A stretch of DNA of 56,444 bases from an uncultured Pseudomonadota bacterium (GTDB taxonomy: Bacteria; Bdellovibrionota_B; Oligoflexia; Oligoflexales; CAIYRB01), in contig CAIYRB010000053.1 in the NCBI GenBank assembly GCA_903928445.1, positions 1-56,444 on the forward strand, in the 5' to 3' direction. The notes below the pieces were generated by a model that did not search any database, was not told the DNA's origin, and saw only the letters and a list, made by a program, of their open reading frames with translations. Numbering within the stretch: the stretch's first letter is position 1; each line of letters begins with the position of its first letter. A program made the translations under genes and the position numbers. This document shows positions 27,912 to 36,834 of this stretch, in pieces.

Positions 27912-28612
27912 CCTTTTGGCACACCGTTCTCGCGACCCTCACCTTAAATGCACCGGCCATGGCCCAGGACGCGGCTCAGAGCGCTTCGCCACCCGCAGCG
28001 AAGCGGAGAGCGAGTTTTATCAGTCGCATCGTCATGCCCAAGGTCCCGGCTACGCATGCCACGAATTGGTCGACCCTCACCTACACCGATCTGGCGGATG
28101 CCACCGATGCCGCGTTTGCGGTGAAATTAAACGCCGGCCTCGCCGCCGCGAAACAATACGGCGAACACGCCGATCCAGTGCGCCAGATGCAGCGCGCCGC
28201 AGATGCAGGCGGCGTCTTAAGACGAGTCGGCGAGACGTGGGAACTGATGCGCGACGTCCAAGGTACGACCGTATCACTCGGCACAGCCAAGGGTGAACTT
28301 CCGGCAGGTGCCGCCGTCCGGGCGATCTTGGGCTATGATGCCGTCGTCGTCTCGCAGCAAGGCAACGTCGTCCTCGCCCAAACGCCAGATTTAAGCAACA
28401 ACACCGAACTATATGCGGTATCGCTCGGCGGCTCTGCGGCAAGCACGACGGTCGGTGCTGAGACTACACTGCCCAGATCAGCGCTGCTGCGTCTGATCGA
28501 CTCACGCAAGGTGGCTGGCCACGGCAGCATGTCGCGCTTTAGAATGGTCTCGTCAGAGAGTGGCGAGAAGCTGCCGTTTGGCACCAAGTTGCGGCTTGAG
28601 CCATGGCAATAG
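27905..28612 (+). CDS. Exported protein of unknown function
   Basis: A protein of 235 residues with a signal peptide ending APAMAQD. The mature part is Ala-rich and contains GTAKGELPAGAAVRAILGYDAVVVSQ and a C-terminal GEKLPFGTKLRLEPW, which look like small beta domains. No family recognised. It overlaps the barrel-like gene upstream by seven bases and ends four bases from the convergent FecR-domain gene. Confidence 0.65.
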   Translation: MVTFWHTVLATLTLNAPAMAQDAAQSASPPAAKRRASFISRIVMPKVPATHATNWSTLTYTDLADATDAAFAVKLNAGLAAAKQYGEHADPVRQMQRAADAGGVLRRVGETWELMRDVQGTTVSLGTAKGELPAGAAVRAILGYDAVVVSQQGNVVLAQTPDLSNNTELYAVSLGGSAASTTVGAETTLPRSALLRLIDSRKVAGHGSMSRFRMVSSESGEKLPFGTKLRLEPWQ

Positions 28613-28616
28613 CCGA

Positions 28617-30713
28617 CTAGTGTGCCGGCGTGCCTAAAGGCACTAAGGGCAGAACATCAACCGGCTGCGAAAAAATCCCGTCGGCACCGTGCGCCACGTA
28701 AGTCGCGATGTCGGAACTTCCCGTCAGGGTTAAGGCCCTCATCGCATAGTGTTTATCGCCTGGCCGATGATCATACACATAGACTTGCTGCTTCGAGGCA
28801 GCCACTGCGGCGATGCGGCGCAAGAATCCAGTACCCCCATCGGGCCTTGCAAGGAAGGCTTCAGGGGGGCCAAGAAAGGTCAAAGCCGCCGCCAAGCCGT
28901 TAGCGATGACTCTGACCAAAGTCGAACCCGCAGCGCGAGGCAATGCCGCGCCCGTCGCCGTCGCGACGATCTTATCGCCTCTAACATACGACCAGCCAAG
29001 CGATGCCACCGTGCCGCCAGGCGTCACACCCAAGCTTTTAGCGCCTTGCAACAGCGGTAAAAGCCGCGTCAGGTCGGTGCCTTTGGCAAAATGCAGGGTC
29101 ACCGGTGCTGTAGCGTCAGCTGCGGCTTTGCTCCACCAGCCGGTGCCGGTGTCTTGCTCCGCACCAGGAGCCAGGTGAACGTCGATCGGTCCGGCCGTGG
29201 CGACATCGCTGAGCGAGGCTAAGGTAAGTACCGGCCCGTCGGCTTTGACCGTCGCCTTTTGCTTGGTCTTTTCCCGAACGATGAGCGCCCCTAGGGTTAA
29301 CTTCACCGTGACGTAAGCCGGACTCTTGTTGCCTATATTGTTTAGCTTGAGCATCAGCGTCTGTCGACCACCTGGAGTTCCAAGTACGGTTACAGCTGGT
29401 TGGCCCATCACCTCAGCCTTGACAAAGGGCTGCCACGTTGTGCCTTCGGGCAAAGTCTTAGGCGGCAGCACGTCCAATGGAAACGCCACACCCTCACCGC
29501 CGCGCATACTCGCCTCGGTCCAATAGATGCGATTGGCCTTTAGTCCAGCAATGTCCGGTTCCAAGCCCTTCGTACGCAATGGAGGTGGCGGCGGCGGCGG
29601 CGGAGGAGGAGGAGGAGGCCTACGGACTTCTTTGGGTTGGGTGCTGACCATTGGAGGCGGCGCCGGGGGAGTGACGACGGCCGAAGCGGTAAGCGGCTTT
29701 GCCGCTGGCGCCACGGGAGGCCGCGTCGCAGCGACTATAGTAGGAGTGGGCGCTTTGGCCGCGGCAACGGGCGCTTTGCCAGCGACGACTGGAGCAGCAG
29801 GCGCTTTGTCAGCGACGACTGGAGCAGCAGGCGCTTTGTCAGCGACGACTGGAGCAGCAGGCACTTCTCCAGCGACCACTGGAGCAGCAGGCACTTCTCC
29901 AGCGACCACTGGAGCAGCAGGCACTTCTCCAGCGACCACTGGAGCAACAGGCGTCCCAACAGCGGTATCCTCAGACGGAGACGATCCCTTACCTAAGGTC
30001 TCGGCACCTCGATGAGTATCGAGTTGCGCAGCCACAGGAGCAGGCTCAAAAACAGTGCTTTCAGCCGCTCGATTAAGGACCAATCCAGCCAGCGGCTGCA
30101 AATCAACCTTATGCTTTGCATCGGACGCGGTCTTGGCTGTCTCGACCTTTATGCCACTAGATGCGGCGCTCACCCTGACCGGGCCACGTCCTTCAGCATT
30201 CGTTATTTTCAAATGATCCTCGACATGGCTCATGGCCAGGGTTTGGCCGCCGGACTTAATCAGCATGCGGACGGCGGATTTGCCCCGCCTAGGAGCTCCA
30301 CCCGCAGCCGGCTGCACCGACGCCATTGCCGACAAGGAACCACTGACGAGCGACACGACGAGGCTGGATTCACCTTTGGTCACCTCTTCGCTGATGATAA
30401 TCTGCGTGTGCGCATCCAAGTGCAAGCGGCGGCCATCACGGAAGGTCACGAAAGCTTGCGACCGATCGCCCGTGGCTAAATGCGTCGCTTGCTTTAGCTT
30501 CGTGCCTTTGCCGGCGCTCGACCAGATCATAGCGTCCTCGGCCCGACTGATGACTTCGCCTTCACTTCGTTCAACCCGGGCAATCGACGAATGTCCCGAA
30601 TCGTTGTCACTACCGCCCTCAGGGCCCAGTAGATAATAGAGGCTGGAGCCAAGAGCTAACAGCCAAGCAGCTATAAACAAAGCGGTTAAATGTGACTTTT
30701 TTATTTCTTGCAT
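28617..30713 (-). CDS. FecR-domain membrane protein with repeat and polyproline linker
   Basis: A protein of 698 residues. An N-terminal membrane anchor (about 9-28) is followed by a FecR-like domain (SEGEVISRAEDAMIWSS, THLATGDRSQAFVTFRDGRRLHLDAHTQI, then SLVSGSLSA). A long Ala/Pro/Val-rich linker holds six copies of a 10-residue repeat (APVVAGEVPA type) and, further on, 13 consecutive prolines. The C-terminal half appears to hold several beta domains. Anchor and linker suggest it spans the periplasm or cell wall; FecR domains outside TonB systems are often periplasmic or surface modules of unknown role. It is divergent from a SpoIIE phosphatase across a 168-bp shared promoter region. Confidence 0.75.
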   Translation of the reverse strand: MQEIKKSHLTALFIAAWLLALGSSLYYLLGPEGGSDNDSGHSSIARVERSEGEVISRAEDAMIWSSAGKGTKLKQATHLATGDRSQAFVTFRDGRRLHLDAHTQIIISEEVTKGESSLVVSLVSGSLSAMASVQPAAGGAPRRGKSAVRMLIKSGGQTLAMSHVEDHLKITNAEGRGPVRVSAASSGIKVETAKTASDAKHKVDLQPLAGLVLNRAAESTVFEPAPVAAQLDTHRGAETLGKGSSPSEDTAVGTPVAPVVAGEVPAAPVVAGEVPAAPVVAGEVPAAPVVADKAPAAPVVADKAPAAPVVAGKAPVAAAKAPTPTIVAATRPPVAPAAKPLTASAVVTPPAPPPMVSTQPKEVRRPPPPPPPPPPPPPLRTKGLEPDIAGLKANRIYWTEASMRGGEGVAFPLDVLPPKTLPEGTTWQPFVKAEVMGQPAVTVLGTPGGRQTLMLKLNNIGNKSPAYVTVKLTLGALIVREKTKQKATVKADGPVLTLASLSDVATAGPIDVHLAPGAEQDTGTGWWSKAAADATAPVTLHFAKGTDLTRLLPLLQGAKSLGVTPGGTVASLGWSYVRGDKIVATATGAALPRAAGSTLVRVIANGLAAALTFLGPPEAFLARPDGGTGFLRRIAAVAASKQQVYVYDHRPGDKHYAMRALTLTGSSDIATYVAHGADGIFSQPVDVLPLVPLGTPAH
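29581..29619 (-). repeat. Polyproline tract (13 Pro codons)
   Basis: Thirteen consecutive proline codons on the minus strand, using three synonymous codons, lie between the repeat linker and the C-terminal domains. Such tracts stall ribosomes unless EF-P is present and form a rigid PPII rod. Confidence 0.95.
29770..29949 (-). repeat. Six tandem 30-bp repeats inside the FecR-domain gene
   Basis: Six in-frame units of 30 bases encode APVVAGEVPA-like decapeptides. Three nearly identical copies (29860-29949) and three of a second subtype (29770-29859) are adjacent, indicating recent expansion. Copy number may vary between strains. Confidence 0.92.
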
Positions 30714-30881
30714 GATCTTTTCGGCTTTATCTCAAAGGTTCAGATGACAGCATCGGTCAAACGGGGCCGGACTTTAATTATTTCTTCTAGAGCATCAATT
30801 AAATTTTGGAGTCGCCCCCAAATGACCATTCACTTTGACTCTGGTAATATCGAATAAACCAAATCTTTCGCAGGACTGAAC

Positions 30882-32879
30882 ATGCAGAATTTGCGTTTGG
30901 TGTCCTCACTTGGGGCAAAACTCTTTTTCCTTACGGCTGGCTTGGTCCTGGTGACCGTGGCGGTTAATTCTTGGCAAAGTGCGCGACTTTTCAAAAAGGA
31001 TCTTGAACGCTTTAGCGAGGATGAGACGATTATCCAGGCGCGTCAGGCAGCACAGATCTCCGCAGCTCTAGTCGACAACTGGGCCCTCCAGATGGGCCTG
31101 GTGATGCATCAGCTAGGCGGGCTAAACGATGCCGCACGCAATCTGCAGCTCGCCCAATTTCTTGCGGCGAGTCCCGAGCTTGTCGCAATTCACCTAAGCA
31201 AGCGCGACAATACTAAACAAATATCTATGAATTATGCTTTCACTAAACAGACGCGCAGCGCTCGCTTTGACGGCCAGAATCCCGCGACCCTGGCGGTTGA
31301 CCTTCGCGCTAAGACCCTGGCACTTATGCCTAAGACTAAGTCGGAGGAGAAAGACAAAGACAAGGTCAAGCCGATGATCCTGCGCAACCTGACTCCGGTA
31401 ACCAAGCTCCCCCTGCTAGCACTCGCCATGCCTTTCACCTACGCTGGAGGTGAGGAGGTTTGGGCGACCCTCGTGGTTTGGCAAAACCGCTTAAGCAGCC
31501 TCCTTCCAACGAGTAAGCTGATTAGTACCGTCTTTATTGATGGCCAAGGCAAGGTGCTGTCCGCGTCAGAAAGGTCCAGTCTGCTCGGCGGCGACCCCCT
31601 GACCATCAGCAACCTGCTGCCGCTCGCCCGGCAGTCGGAAGCTAGCTCCGGCTTTACAACGTTTAGTGACGATAAGGGCGGTAACTGGCTTGGCGCCTTC
31701 GCCAAGGTGCAGGGCAGTTCCCAGGCGTGGGTGATGGTCCGCCGCGATGCCCGAGCGGTCGAGGAGGCGGCGCAAGCGCTGATCAAGCGCACGGTCGTCT
31801 GGGCCTGGGTGTTTATGCTCGTCGCCGTTATGGTCAGCGTGATTGGGGCTTCTGGCTTGACGCGCAATATCCGCGACCTAACCGCGGTGACCAAACAGAT
31901 CGCGGGTGGCGACTTCGATACCAAGGTGTCGGCCAGCAGTCGCGACGAGGTTGGAGTACTCGCCCGGTCGATTGGCGAGATGGCACAAAAAATCAAAAGC
32001 CTGCTGGTATCACAAGTCGCTCAGGCCCGGCTCGAACAAGAGATCGCCACCGCTAAAATCGTCCAGGAATCCTTCTTTCCCAAAGGCGCCGCGACAAGTC
32101 AGGCCCTACAGCTGGCCTGGAAAAGCAGGTCTGCCAGCGAATGCGGCGGTGATTGGTGGGGACATTTTCCTCTCGACGATGGTCGCGAACTGATCTGCAT
32201 CGCCGACGCCACCGGACATGGCGCTCCGGCCGCGTTGGTTACGGCCATTGCCTATGCCACCACCACCTTCGTCGCCGAATTTAATCGTCGCTACCAACAA
32301 GGAACGACCCGCATCAGGGTCTCCCCATCGAGCCTATTAGATGACCTAAACCGCATCCTCAACCAAGCCCTTGGTGGCCAGCTCGGAATGACCTTTTTTG
32401 CCGCGAGCTTTGATCCCAGTGCAGGTGAACTGACTTATGCCAACGCCGGCCACAATTTCCCGCTATATATGGCAAATACGGCTGCAGCCCAGGCCGAGCA
32501 GAAAATAGCCTCGCTAAACAAAGCCATGGGGTCGCCCCTCGGCTTTGAGCCGGTCTCTGTCTATAAAGATAAGACCATGCAACTTCACGCCGGTGATAAA
32601 ATCATCTTCTATACGGATGGCTTGATCGAATGCACCTCCGCCGAGCAAAAGCAGTGGGGCAAGTTAAGCCTTACCAAGGTGCTAAAGACCCAGCTCCATG
32701 CCAACGTGCAAGACATGGCGTCGGCGGTGTTTGACAAGGCGTTTGAGCACTTTGGCACGGTCCCGCTCGGCGATGACGTCACCCTAGTCGTGGCCGAGAT
32801 CAACAGCGCCTGGCGTGAACCCACGCCAGGCTTAGTCCCAGGCAGCTCAGGAAGCGCGCTGGATGTCGACGCCACCTAA
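30882..32879 (+). CDS. Membrane sensor with HAMP and SpoIIE-type PP2C phosphatase domain
   Basis: A protein of 665 residues. Membrane helix 1 (about 10-30), a large extracytoplasmic sensor region (31-300), helix 2 (about 303-326), HAMP (about 327-380), a coiled linker, then a SpoIIE phosphatase domain. Metal-site motifs are ECGGDWWG (near 420), DATGHG, YTDGLIE and GDDVTLVVAE. Such proteins dephosphorylate STAS anti-anti-sigma factors; no STAS or kinase gene adjoins it, so its target may be the cassette at 50.8-55.9 kb. The start is ATG after AGGA. The C-terminal tail overlaps the convergent gene by 33 bases. Confidence 0.9.
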   Translation: MQNLRLVSSLGAKLFFLTAGLVLVTVAVNSWQSARLFKKDLERFSEDETIIQARQAAQISAALVDNWALQMGLVMHQLGGLNDAARNLQLAQFLAASPELVAIHLSKRDNTKQISMNYAFTKQTRSARFDGQNPATLAVDLRAKTLALMPKTKSEEKDKDKVKPMILRNLTPVTKLPLLALAMPFTYAGGEEVWATLVVWQNRLSSLLPTSKLISTVFIDGQGKVLSASERSSLLGGDPLTISNLLPLARQSEASSGFTTFSDDKGGNWLGAFAKVQGSSQAWVMVRRDARAVEEAAQALIKRTVVWAWVFMLVAVMVSVIGASGLTRNIRDLTAVTKQIAGGDFDTKVSASSRDEVGVLARSIGEMAQKIKSLLVSQVAQARLEQEIATAKIVQESFFPKGAATSQALQLAWKSRSASECGGDWWGHFPLDDGRELICIADATGHGAPAALVTAIAYATTTFVAEFNRRYQQGTTRIRVSPSSLLDDLNRILNQALGGQLGMTFFAASFDPSAGELTYANAGHNFPLYMANTAAAQAEQKIASLNKAMGSPLGFEPVSVYKDKTMQLHAGDKIIFYTDGLIECTSAEQKQWGKLSLTKVLKTQLHANVQDMASAVFDKAFEHFGTVPLGDDVTLVVAEINSAWREPTPGLVPGSSGSALDVDAT

Positions 32880-34055
32880 AAAGGTCACCTGATGCAGGGT
32901 TCCCGTCGTCGTTGACCGGCTAAAGGCCGGCCGGCGACCACGTTTTGCCGCACGAAACGGTTGCACTGAGCCAAGCTGAAAGCGCCCTGGTTTATCCGCC
33001 TCAGGGTTCATCAAATTGGTCAGGATATCCATGATCTGGCTGCGGATGTCGGCATCGGTCTTCAGCGACTGCAGCGCCTCAGCAAAAAAAGGCTCCTGTT
33101 CGAACTTCAAAAAGCAGACAAAGAGCTCTCTGGCCAGCTGCTGATGCCCGACGGTGGAAACAATTTTGAGCATCGCGCCCAAGTGCTGCACTAAGGTCTT
33201 TCGGGCGATATCAAAGGAGGTATCTTCCTTCTCCGCTAATTCATTGGTCATCGCCTGCATAAACAGACAAAAGCGTTCGGGGTGCTTTAACATGTGAGTC
33301 TTAAAGGTTTCGTGGAGAATGCGCTGCGCTAAGTGGTCGGCTTCCATGACAAAGGGCAGGTTCCCAAGTAAAAACTGCAGGGCAATGCCTTCGCTCTTTT
33401 TGCGAAACAGCAGTGTGAAAAGATGTTCCAGCGCGGTGTGACCAAAGCGGCTCATGACTCGATTGACGAACTTCTTATGGACCACTCCGTGTTCAAAGAC
33501 ACCAAAGTAGTGCAGCAAGCTCAGGCGAACGCAGATGCTGTTGGCGTTGCTGACCGAAAGCAGGTAGGTCCCGATATACTCGAGTAGCTCGTCGGCGCGG
33601 TTGAATTCTCCAGGGTAAGCCTCGGCGTACTCCTTCAAACTCAAGCCGAGTTCACAAATCAAAGCCACCGCCATTTCAAAGATCTTCTCACCATGACTGG
33701 TCTCGGCGAGCTCGCTCGTCAAGGCGATTTCAACCAGAGGCCAGCAAGCCTCATCACAGCGGGCCTGGCCAAAGAACTCTTCGAGAAAGGCGTTAAGTAA
33801 GCTCTCCAAGCTAGCATGAGCCAGCCAGATCAACGCGCTTTCGACGATGATTTCGGCTTGGATCCGCACCGTGCTCCGCTCGACTAGGGACCGCGCCATG
33901 TGGCGAATAATCACCTCCTCGTCGCCCTCTTTAAGCTCCCGTCGCATATTGCGCAGATCTCTCCACCGCAGCAAGATGCCACAGTCGATCAAGTGGCATG
34001 CCTCGGCGGCGGTGGTGACACCCTTCCAGCTCTTCGATCCATTTGCATTTACCAC
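32847..34055 (-). CDS. Helical protein of unknown function
   Basis: About 402 residues from GTG 34055, with GGGGAGA eight bases upstream; an in-frame GTG at 34109 has no ribosome-binding site. The sequence is almost entirely amphipathic helices (for example AHASLESLLNAFLEEFF and LAQRILHETFKTHML), like HEAT/ARM-type solenoids, with no membrane segment. The C-terminus is basic (RAAKRGRRPAFSR). It follows the GYF_2-PilZ gene by 63 bp on the same strand. Its end overlaps the phosphatase gene by 33 bases. Confidence 0.65.
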   Translation of the reverse strand: MVNANGSKSWKGVTTAAEACHLIDCGILLRWRDLRNMRRELKEGDEEVIIRHMARSLVERSTVRIQAEIIVESALIWLAHASLESLLNAFLEEFFGQARCDEACWPLVEIALTSELAETSHGEKIFEMAVALICELGLSLKEYAEAYPGEFNRADELLEYIGTYLLSVSNANSICVRLSLLHYFGVFEHGVVHKKFVNRVMSRFGHTALEHLFTLLFRKKSEGIALQFLLGNLPFVMEADHLAQRILHETFKTHMLKHPERFCLFMQAMTNELAEKEDTSFDIARKTLVQHLGAMLKIVSTVGHQQLARELFVCFLKFEQEPFFAEALQSLKTDADIRSQIMDILTNLMNPEADKPGRFQLGSVQPFRAAKRGRRPAFSRSTTTGTLHQVTFLGGVDIQRAS

Positions 34056-34118
34056 GGATGATTCTCCCCGCATTGGCGCGATGTAAAGAGGCACCAGCAC
34101 TGGTGACACAGGAGTCGC

Positions 34119-34691
34119 TTAGCGAGCGAGTTTCTGCACCCCGGAACGAGCATTATTTTGCCGATCGACCGCCGTTTGAATTTCACTGGCAATCTTGTCA
34201 TCGAGACCATCAAAGCGCAGTCCATAGCCGACGGCTTGCTTAGGGTCGGCACTATAGCGAACCACCTGCACGACGGCGTTGAACGGCCCGGAAAAGGCTT
34301 CAGCGCGAACCGACACCTTAAGCCGCTCGCCGACCGTGAAGATCTGATCGGCTGTCTCGACAAAGATGCCGGTGGCCGAGATATTGACACCACTGCCAAT
34401 GACCAGCTGGCCATTGTTGTGGACGATGACCCGCCCTGCGATCGTCGCTCGCGGTGCTACGGCACGTCGGTCCATGACCCGGATCGATGGCTCGCCGCCG
34501 CCAGCCTCGGCGCCGGCGATCCCCAACTCCTCGAAGGTCTCTTCGATCGGCCGCCAATCCTTCCAGCCAACCTTGAAAAGGTATGCATCTTGGGGGATCA
34601 TTTTAGAGGCATACATCTGTTTGACCTGGGGACTCGTGAAAGGTCCCAGCTGCTGCCCGCCTTGATAGACATACCAGATTTGTTCATTCAT
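34119..34691 (-). CDS. GYF_2 (DUF4339) - PilZ fusion protein
   Basis: A protein of 190 residues. Residues 5-55 (WYVYQGGQQLGPFT...DAYLFKVGWKDWRPI) match the GYF_2/DUF4339 domain, a small peptide-interaction module. Residues 75-180 form a PilZ domain with PRATIAGRV (RxxxR-like) and NISATG ((D/N)xSxxG), the elements that bind c-di-GMP. The protein may link c-di-GMP to a protein partner, possibly the helical protein encoded next. AAGGAG lies upstream of the ATG. Confidence 0.82.
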   Translation of the reverse strand: MNEQIWYVYQGGQQLGPFTSPQVKQMYASKMIPQDAYLFKVGWKDWRPIEETFEELGIAGAEAGGGEPSIRVMDRRAVAPRATIAGRVIVHNNGQLVIGSGVNISATGIFVETADQIFTVGERLKVSVRAEAFSGPFNAVVQVVRYSADPKQAVGYGLRFDGLDDKIASEIQTAVDRQNNARSGVQKLAR

Positions 34692-34832
34692 GATGCTGCA
34701 ACTCCTTGCTTCCAGCTAAATAACGGCTCCACCTTCTTAATCGGAAAAACGACCGAAGAGCTTTAGGCAAACAGCCAAAAGATTTTTTAATCCTTTACGA
34801 TTTAGGTGGTTGTATCCACCACAGGAGCGCGA

Positions 34833-35417
34833 ATGCAAATTGGCAAAATCATGACGACGGCACTTTTTTGCACTTTGACCGCCGTGTTTGCAGCCGCTGC
34901 ACGGGCCCCAGCACGCCCCGCCGACGACGGTGAATTCCCCATGAAACAGGCACCTTCCACGCCCGACTGGCAAACCTTTATGCAGGCGAGCGACGCTGAC
35001 CTTATCAAGCTTTGGACCTACCAAACCAAACGCGGCCGCCACCTTCACGACTGGTCGTGGGGGTGGCGGCTGGGTTGGGTCCGGGTCTGTGGCCGCAGTG
35101 AAGCCATCTTTTGCACTGGCGTGCTGCAAGAAGCGCTACTGGACCAGGCCGTAGTGGTACGCGCCGAGGCTGCATCGGCGCTAGGCCGCAAGTACGAGCA
35201 CAGCGCCAATCCAGCAGTGGTGCGCATCTTAGCCGAGGCCTATGGCAACAGTCGCAACCTGCGCCGCGGCAAACCGCTGTTTGTGCAGCGGCGTCTCTTG
35301 TACGCGCTACATCAAATCGGCGGCGACGGTGCGACCTTGCTTGGCGGCACACTAGCCGCCACCGACCCGTCAATGGTGGCCTACTGGCAACACCTGGCTC
35401 AAGCAGAAACCAGGTAA
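34833..35417 (+). CDS. Exported protein with HEAT-like repeats
   Basis: About 194 residues from ATG 34833, five bases after AGGAG. The signal peptide (MTTALFCTLTAVFAAAARA) should be cleaved. The mature part contains helical repeats (QEALLDQAVVVRAEAASALGRKYE..., VVRILAEAYGN, VQRRLLYALHQIGG) resembling HEAT/PBS lyase-like repeats. Its role is unknown. It is divergent from the GYF_2-PilZ gene, with a small GGTGG/CCACC hairpin (34805-34820) in the leader. It is convergent with mscL. Confidence 0.7.
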   Translation: MQIGKIMTTALFCTLTAVFAAAARAPARPADDGEFPMKQAPSTPDWQTFMQASDADLIKLWTYQTKRGRHLHDWSWGWRLGWVRVCGRSEAIFCTGVLQEALLDQAVVVRAEAASALGRKYEHSANPAVVRILAEAYGNSRNLRRGKPLFVQRRLLYALHQIGGDGATLLGGTLAATDPSMVAYWQHLAQAETR

Positions 35418-35438
35418 CCAGGTAACCACCGTCAAAAG

Positions 35439-35455
35439 TTGGCTAAGTCAGCCAA
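35439..35455. terminator. Small hairpin between convergent genes
   Basis: A 6-bp stem (35439-35444 with 35450-35455) flanked by A-rich sequence lies between the stop codons at 35417 and 35459. It could serve as a weak bidirectional terminator. Confidence 0.35.
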
Positions 35456-35458
35456 AAA

Positions 35459-35950
35459 CTAGGACGGCAGGCCCCGCCCTTCGGGCTGGATTTCGGCTGC
35501 CCTACCGCGTTGCAGCTCAGGCACGGCCTGAGCCCTGAGTAGGTCGCGGATCTCCGCCAGCAGGGCTTCACTCGGAGTCGACACCGGCGCTGCTGGCTCG
35601 GCGCTGGCTTCTTCCGCCGCTCGCTTCAGCCGAATATTAGACAGCTTCACGACCCAGAAGACCGAAAAAGCGATGATCAGAAAGTCCAAGCAGTTATTGA
35701 AAAACACGCCGTAGTTTAGCGTCGGCGCCGCCGCGGCTTTGGCGGCCGCAAGCGTTGCATAGCCGTGGCGCGACAGGTCGATAAAGAGGTTCGAGAAGTC
35801 GATCTTGCCGAGCAATAGCCCGATCGGCGGCATCAGAACATCGGCGACAAAAGACGACACGATCTTGCCGAAAGCCGCACCGATCACCACACCGACGGCA
35901 AGGTCGATGACATTTCCGCGCATCATGAACTGTCTAAAATCTTTGAGCAT
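35459..35950 (-). CDS. mscL: Large-conductance mechanosensitive channel
   Basis: MscL opens under membrane tension to release solutes on osmotic downshift. The N-terminal [31 protein letters not shown] matches the conserved amphipathic helix and TM1. The periplasmic loop runs about 50-80, and TM2 ([19 protein letters not shown]) leads to a charged C-terminal helix. At 163 residues it is longer than the typical 136, through a longer loop ([13 protein letters not shown]) and an extended C-terminus. GGAGAAA precedes the ATG. Confidence 0.95.
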   Translation of the reverse strand: MLKDFRQFMMRGNVIDLAVGVVIGAAFGKIVSSFVADVLMPPIGLLLGKIDFSNLFIDLSRHGYATLAAAKAAAAPTLNYGVFFNNCLDFLIIAFSVFWVVKLSNIRLKRAAEEASAEPAAPVSTPSEALLAEIRDLLRAQAVPELQRGRAAEIQPEGRGLPS

Positions 35951-36186
35951 GGGCTTTCTCCGCGGCTGGTGCCTGAGACGGTGGCTGGCGACTGGGCCAC
36001 GACCTAACGCATTTTGCCGCCAATGCCAAGTCGTTTTATGGGGCTTTTGCTTTGATCGGCTGTGCTTTTATGGTATTTAGCCTGCCGAATCGCCATGATC
36101 TAGGATTTACCCGACCAGCATTCATCTGCTAACTTAAAGCCTCGCTCAAAGCCATTCGGATCCACTTGTTGAAAGGCCTTACCGCC

Positions 36187-36645
36187 ATGTTTCCATGCTT
36201 CCGTGCGGCCAGCCTTGGCGCCGCTTTAGCGCTGTTCCCGGTCATGACCTCGTCCGCGCAAGCCGTCAGCGTCGACGAACCCTATGTCTACCTGATGTGC
36301 AATGCCACCAGCTTCAACCAGGACACCAAGTCTCAGCTGCATGCAAATGGCAGCGGCCCAGATACCCTATCCCTGCTCATCGCGGTGACCGAACCATGGA
36401 TGACGAGCGCCGGCGATGATTGCTTTATGTTCGGGACCAGCGAGCAAAACCATTGGGACTACATCGTCCACTATGGCCTGCGCGATGCCGGCGTGGCGCA
36501 GCCCGATGCCACGCGCTACCTCTATCAATCCGCCGGACCCGTCCGGTTTATCCTCAAATATCCGCAGCGAGGCATCTACCGATTCACCTTGCACCGCGAA
36601 CAAGGAACCTTTGCCATCACCGCGGCGACTGCAGAGTCAAGGTAG
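36187..36645 (+). CDS. Small secreted protein of unknown function
   Basis: About 152 residues from ATG 36187 (AAAGG upstream); an in-frame TTG at 36166 is possible. The signal peptide ends near SSAQAV. The mature protein is beta-rich, with three Cys and motifs such as YLMCNATSFN, NHWDYIVHYG and a C-terminal IYRFTLHREQGTFAI. These recall a small ligand-binding beta-sandwich, but I recognise no family. It stands alone, facing tRNA-Leu on the other strand. Confidence 0.65.
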   Translation: MFPCFRAASLGAALALFPVMTSSAQAVSVDEPYVYLMCNATSFNQDTKSQLHANGSGPDTLSLLIAVTEPWMTSAGDDCFMFGTSEQNHWDYIVHYGLRDAGVAQPDATRYLYQSAGPVRFILKYPQRGIYRFTLHREQGTFAITAATAESR

Positions 36646-36748
36646 CGGCCCTTGGTGGACTCAAACCACTGACCCTCGCATGAGACATCTGGCGCTATAT
36701 CCGGCCGAAGCAAACGGACTCAGACCGCGCAGAGGACATCTTAAAGAA

Positions 36749-36834
36749 TGGTACCGGTGGCCGGACTCGAACCGGCATGCCCGTGAAGGCGGCGGATTTT
36801 GAATCCGCTATGTCTACCATTCCACCACACCGGC
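36749..36834 (-). tRNA. tRNA-Leu (anticodon CAA)
   Basis: An 86-nt cloverleaf. The acceptor is GCCGGTG with CACCGGT (first pair G-U), discriminator A and an encoded CCA. The anticodon stem GCGGA/TCCGC encloses the loop TTCAAAA with anticodon CAA, which reads UUG. The long variable arm typical of Leu tRNAs is present, and the T arm is GCCGG TTCGAGT CCGGC. Confidence 0.95.

Noticed and set aside
29770..29949. Regular 30-bp repeats resembling a CRISPR array
   Set aside because: The units are directly adjacent without spacers and are in frame within a coding sequence; no cas genes are nearby.
29527..30015. Plus-strand frame encoding Gly-rich and TTGAAG-type repeats
   Set aside because: It is antisense to the repeat and polyproline part of the FecR-domain gene; the minus strand has the anchor, FecR domain and downstream domains.
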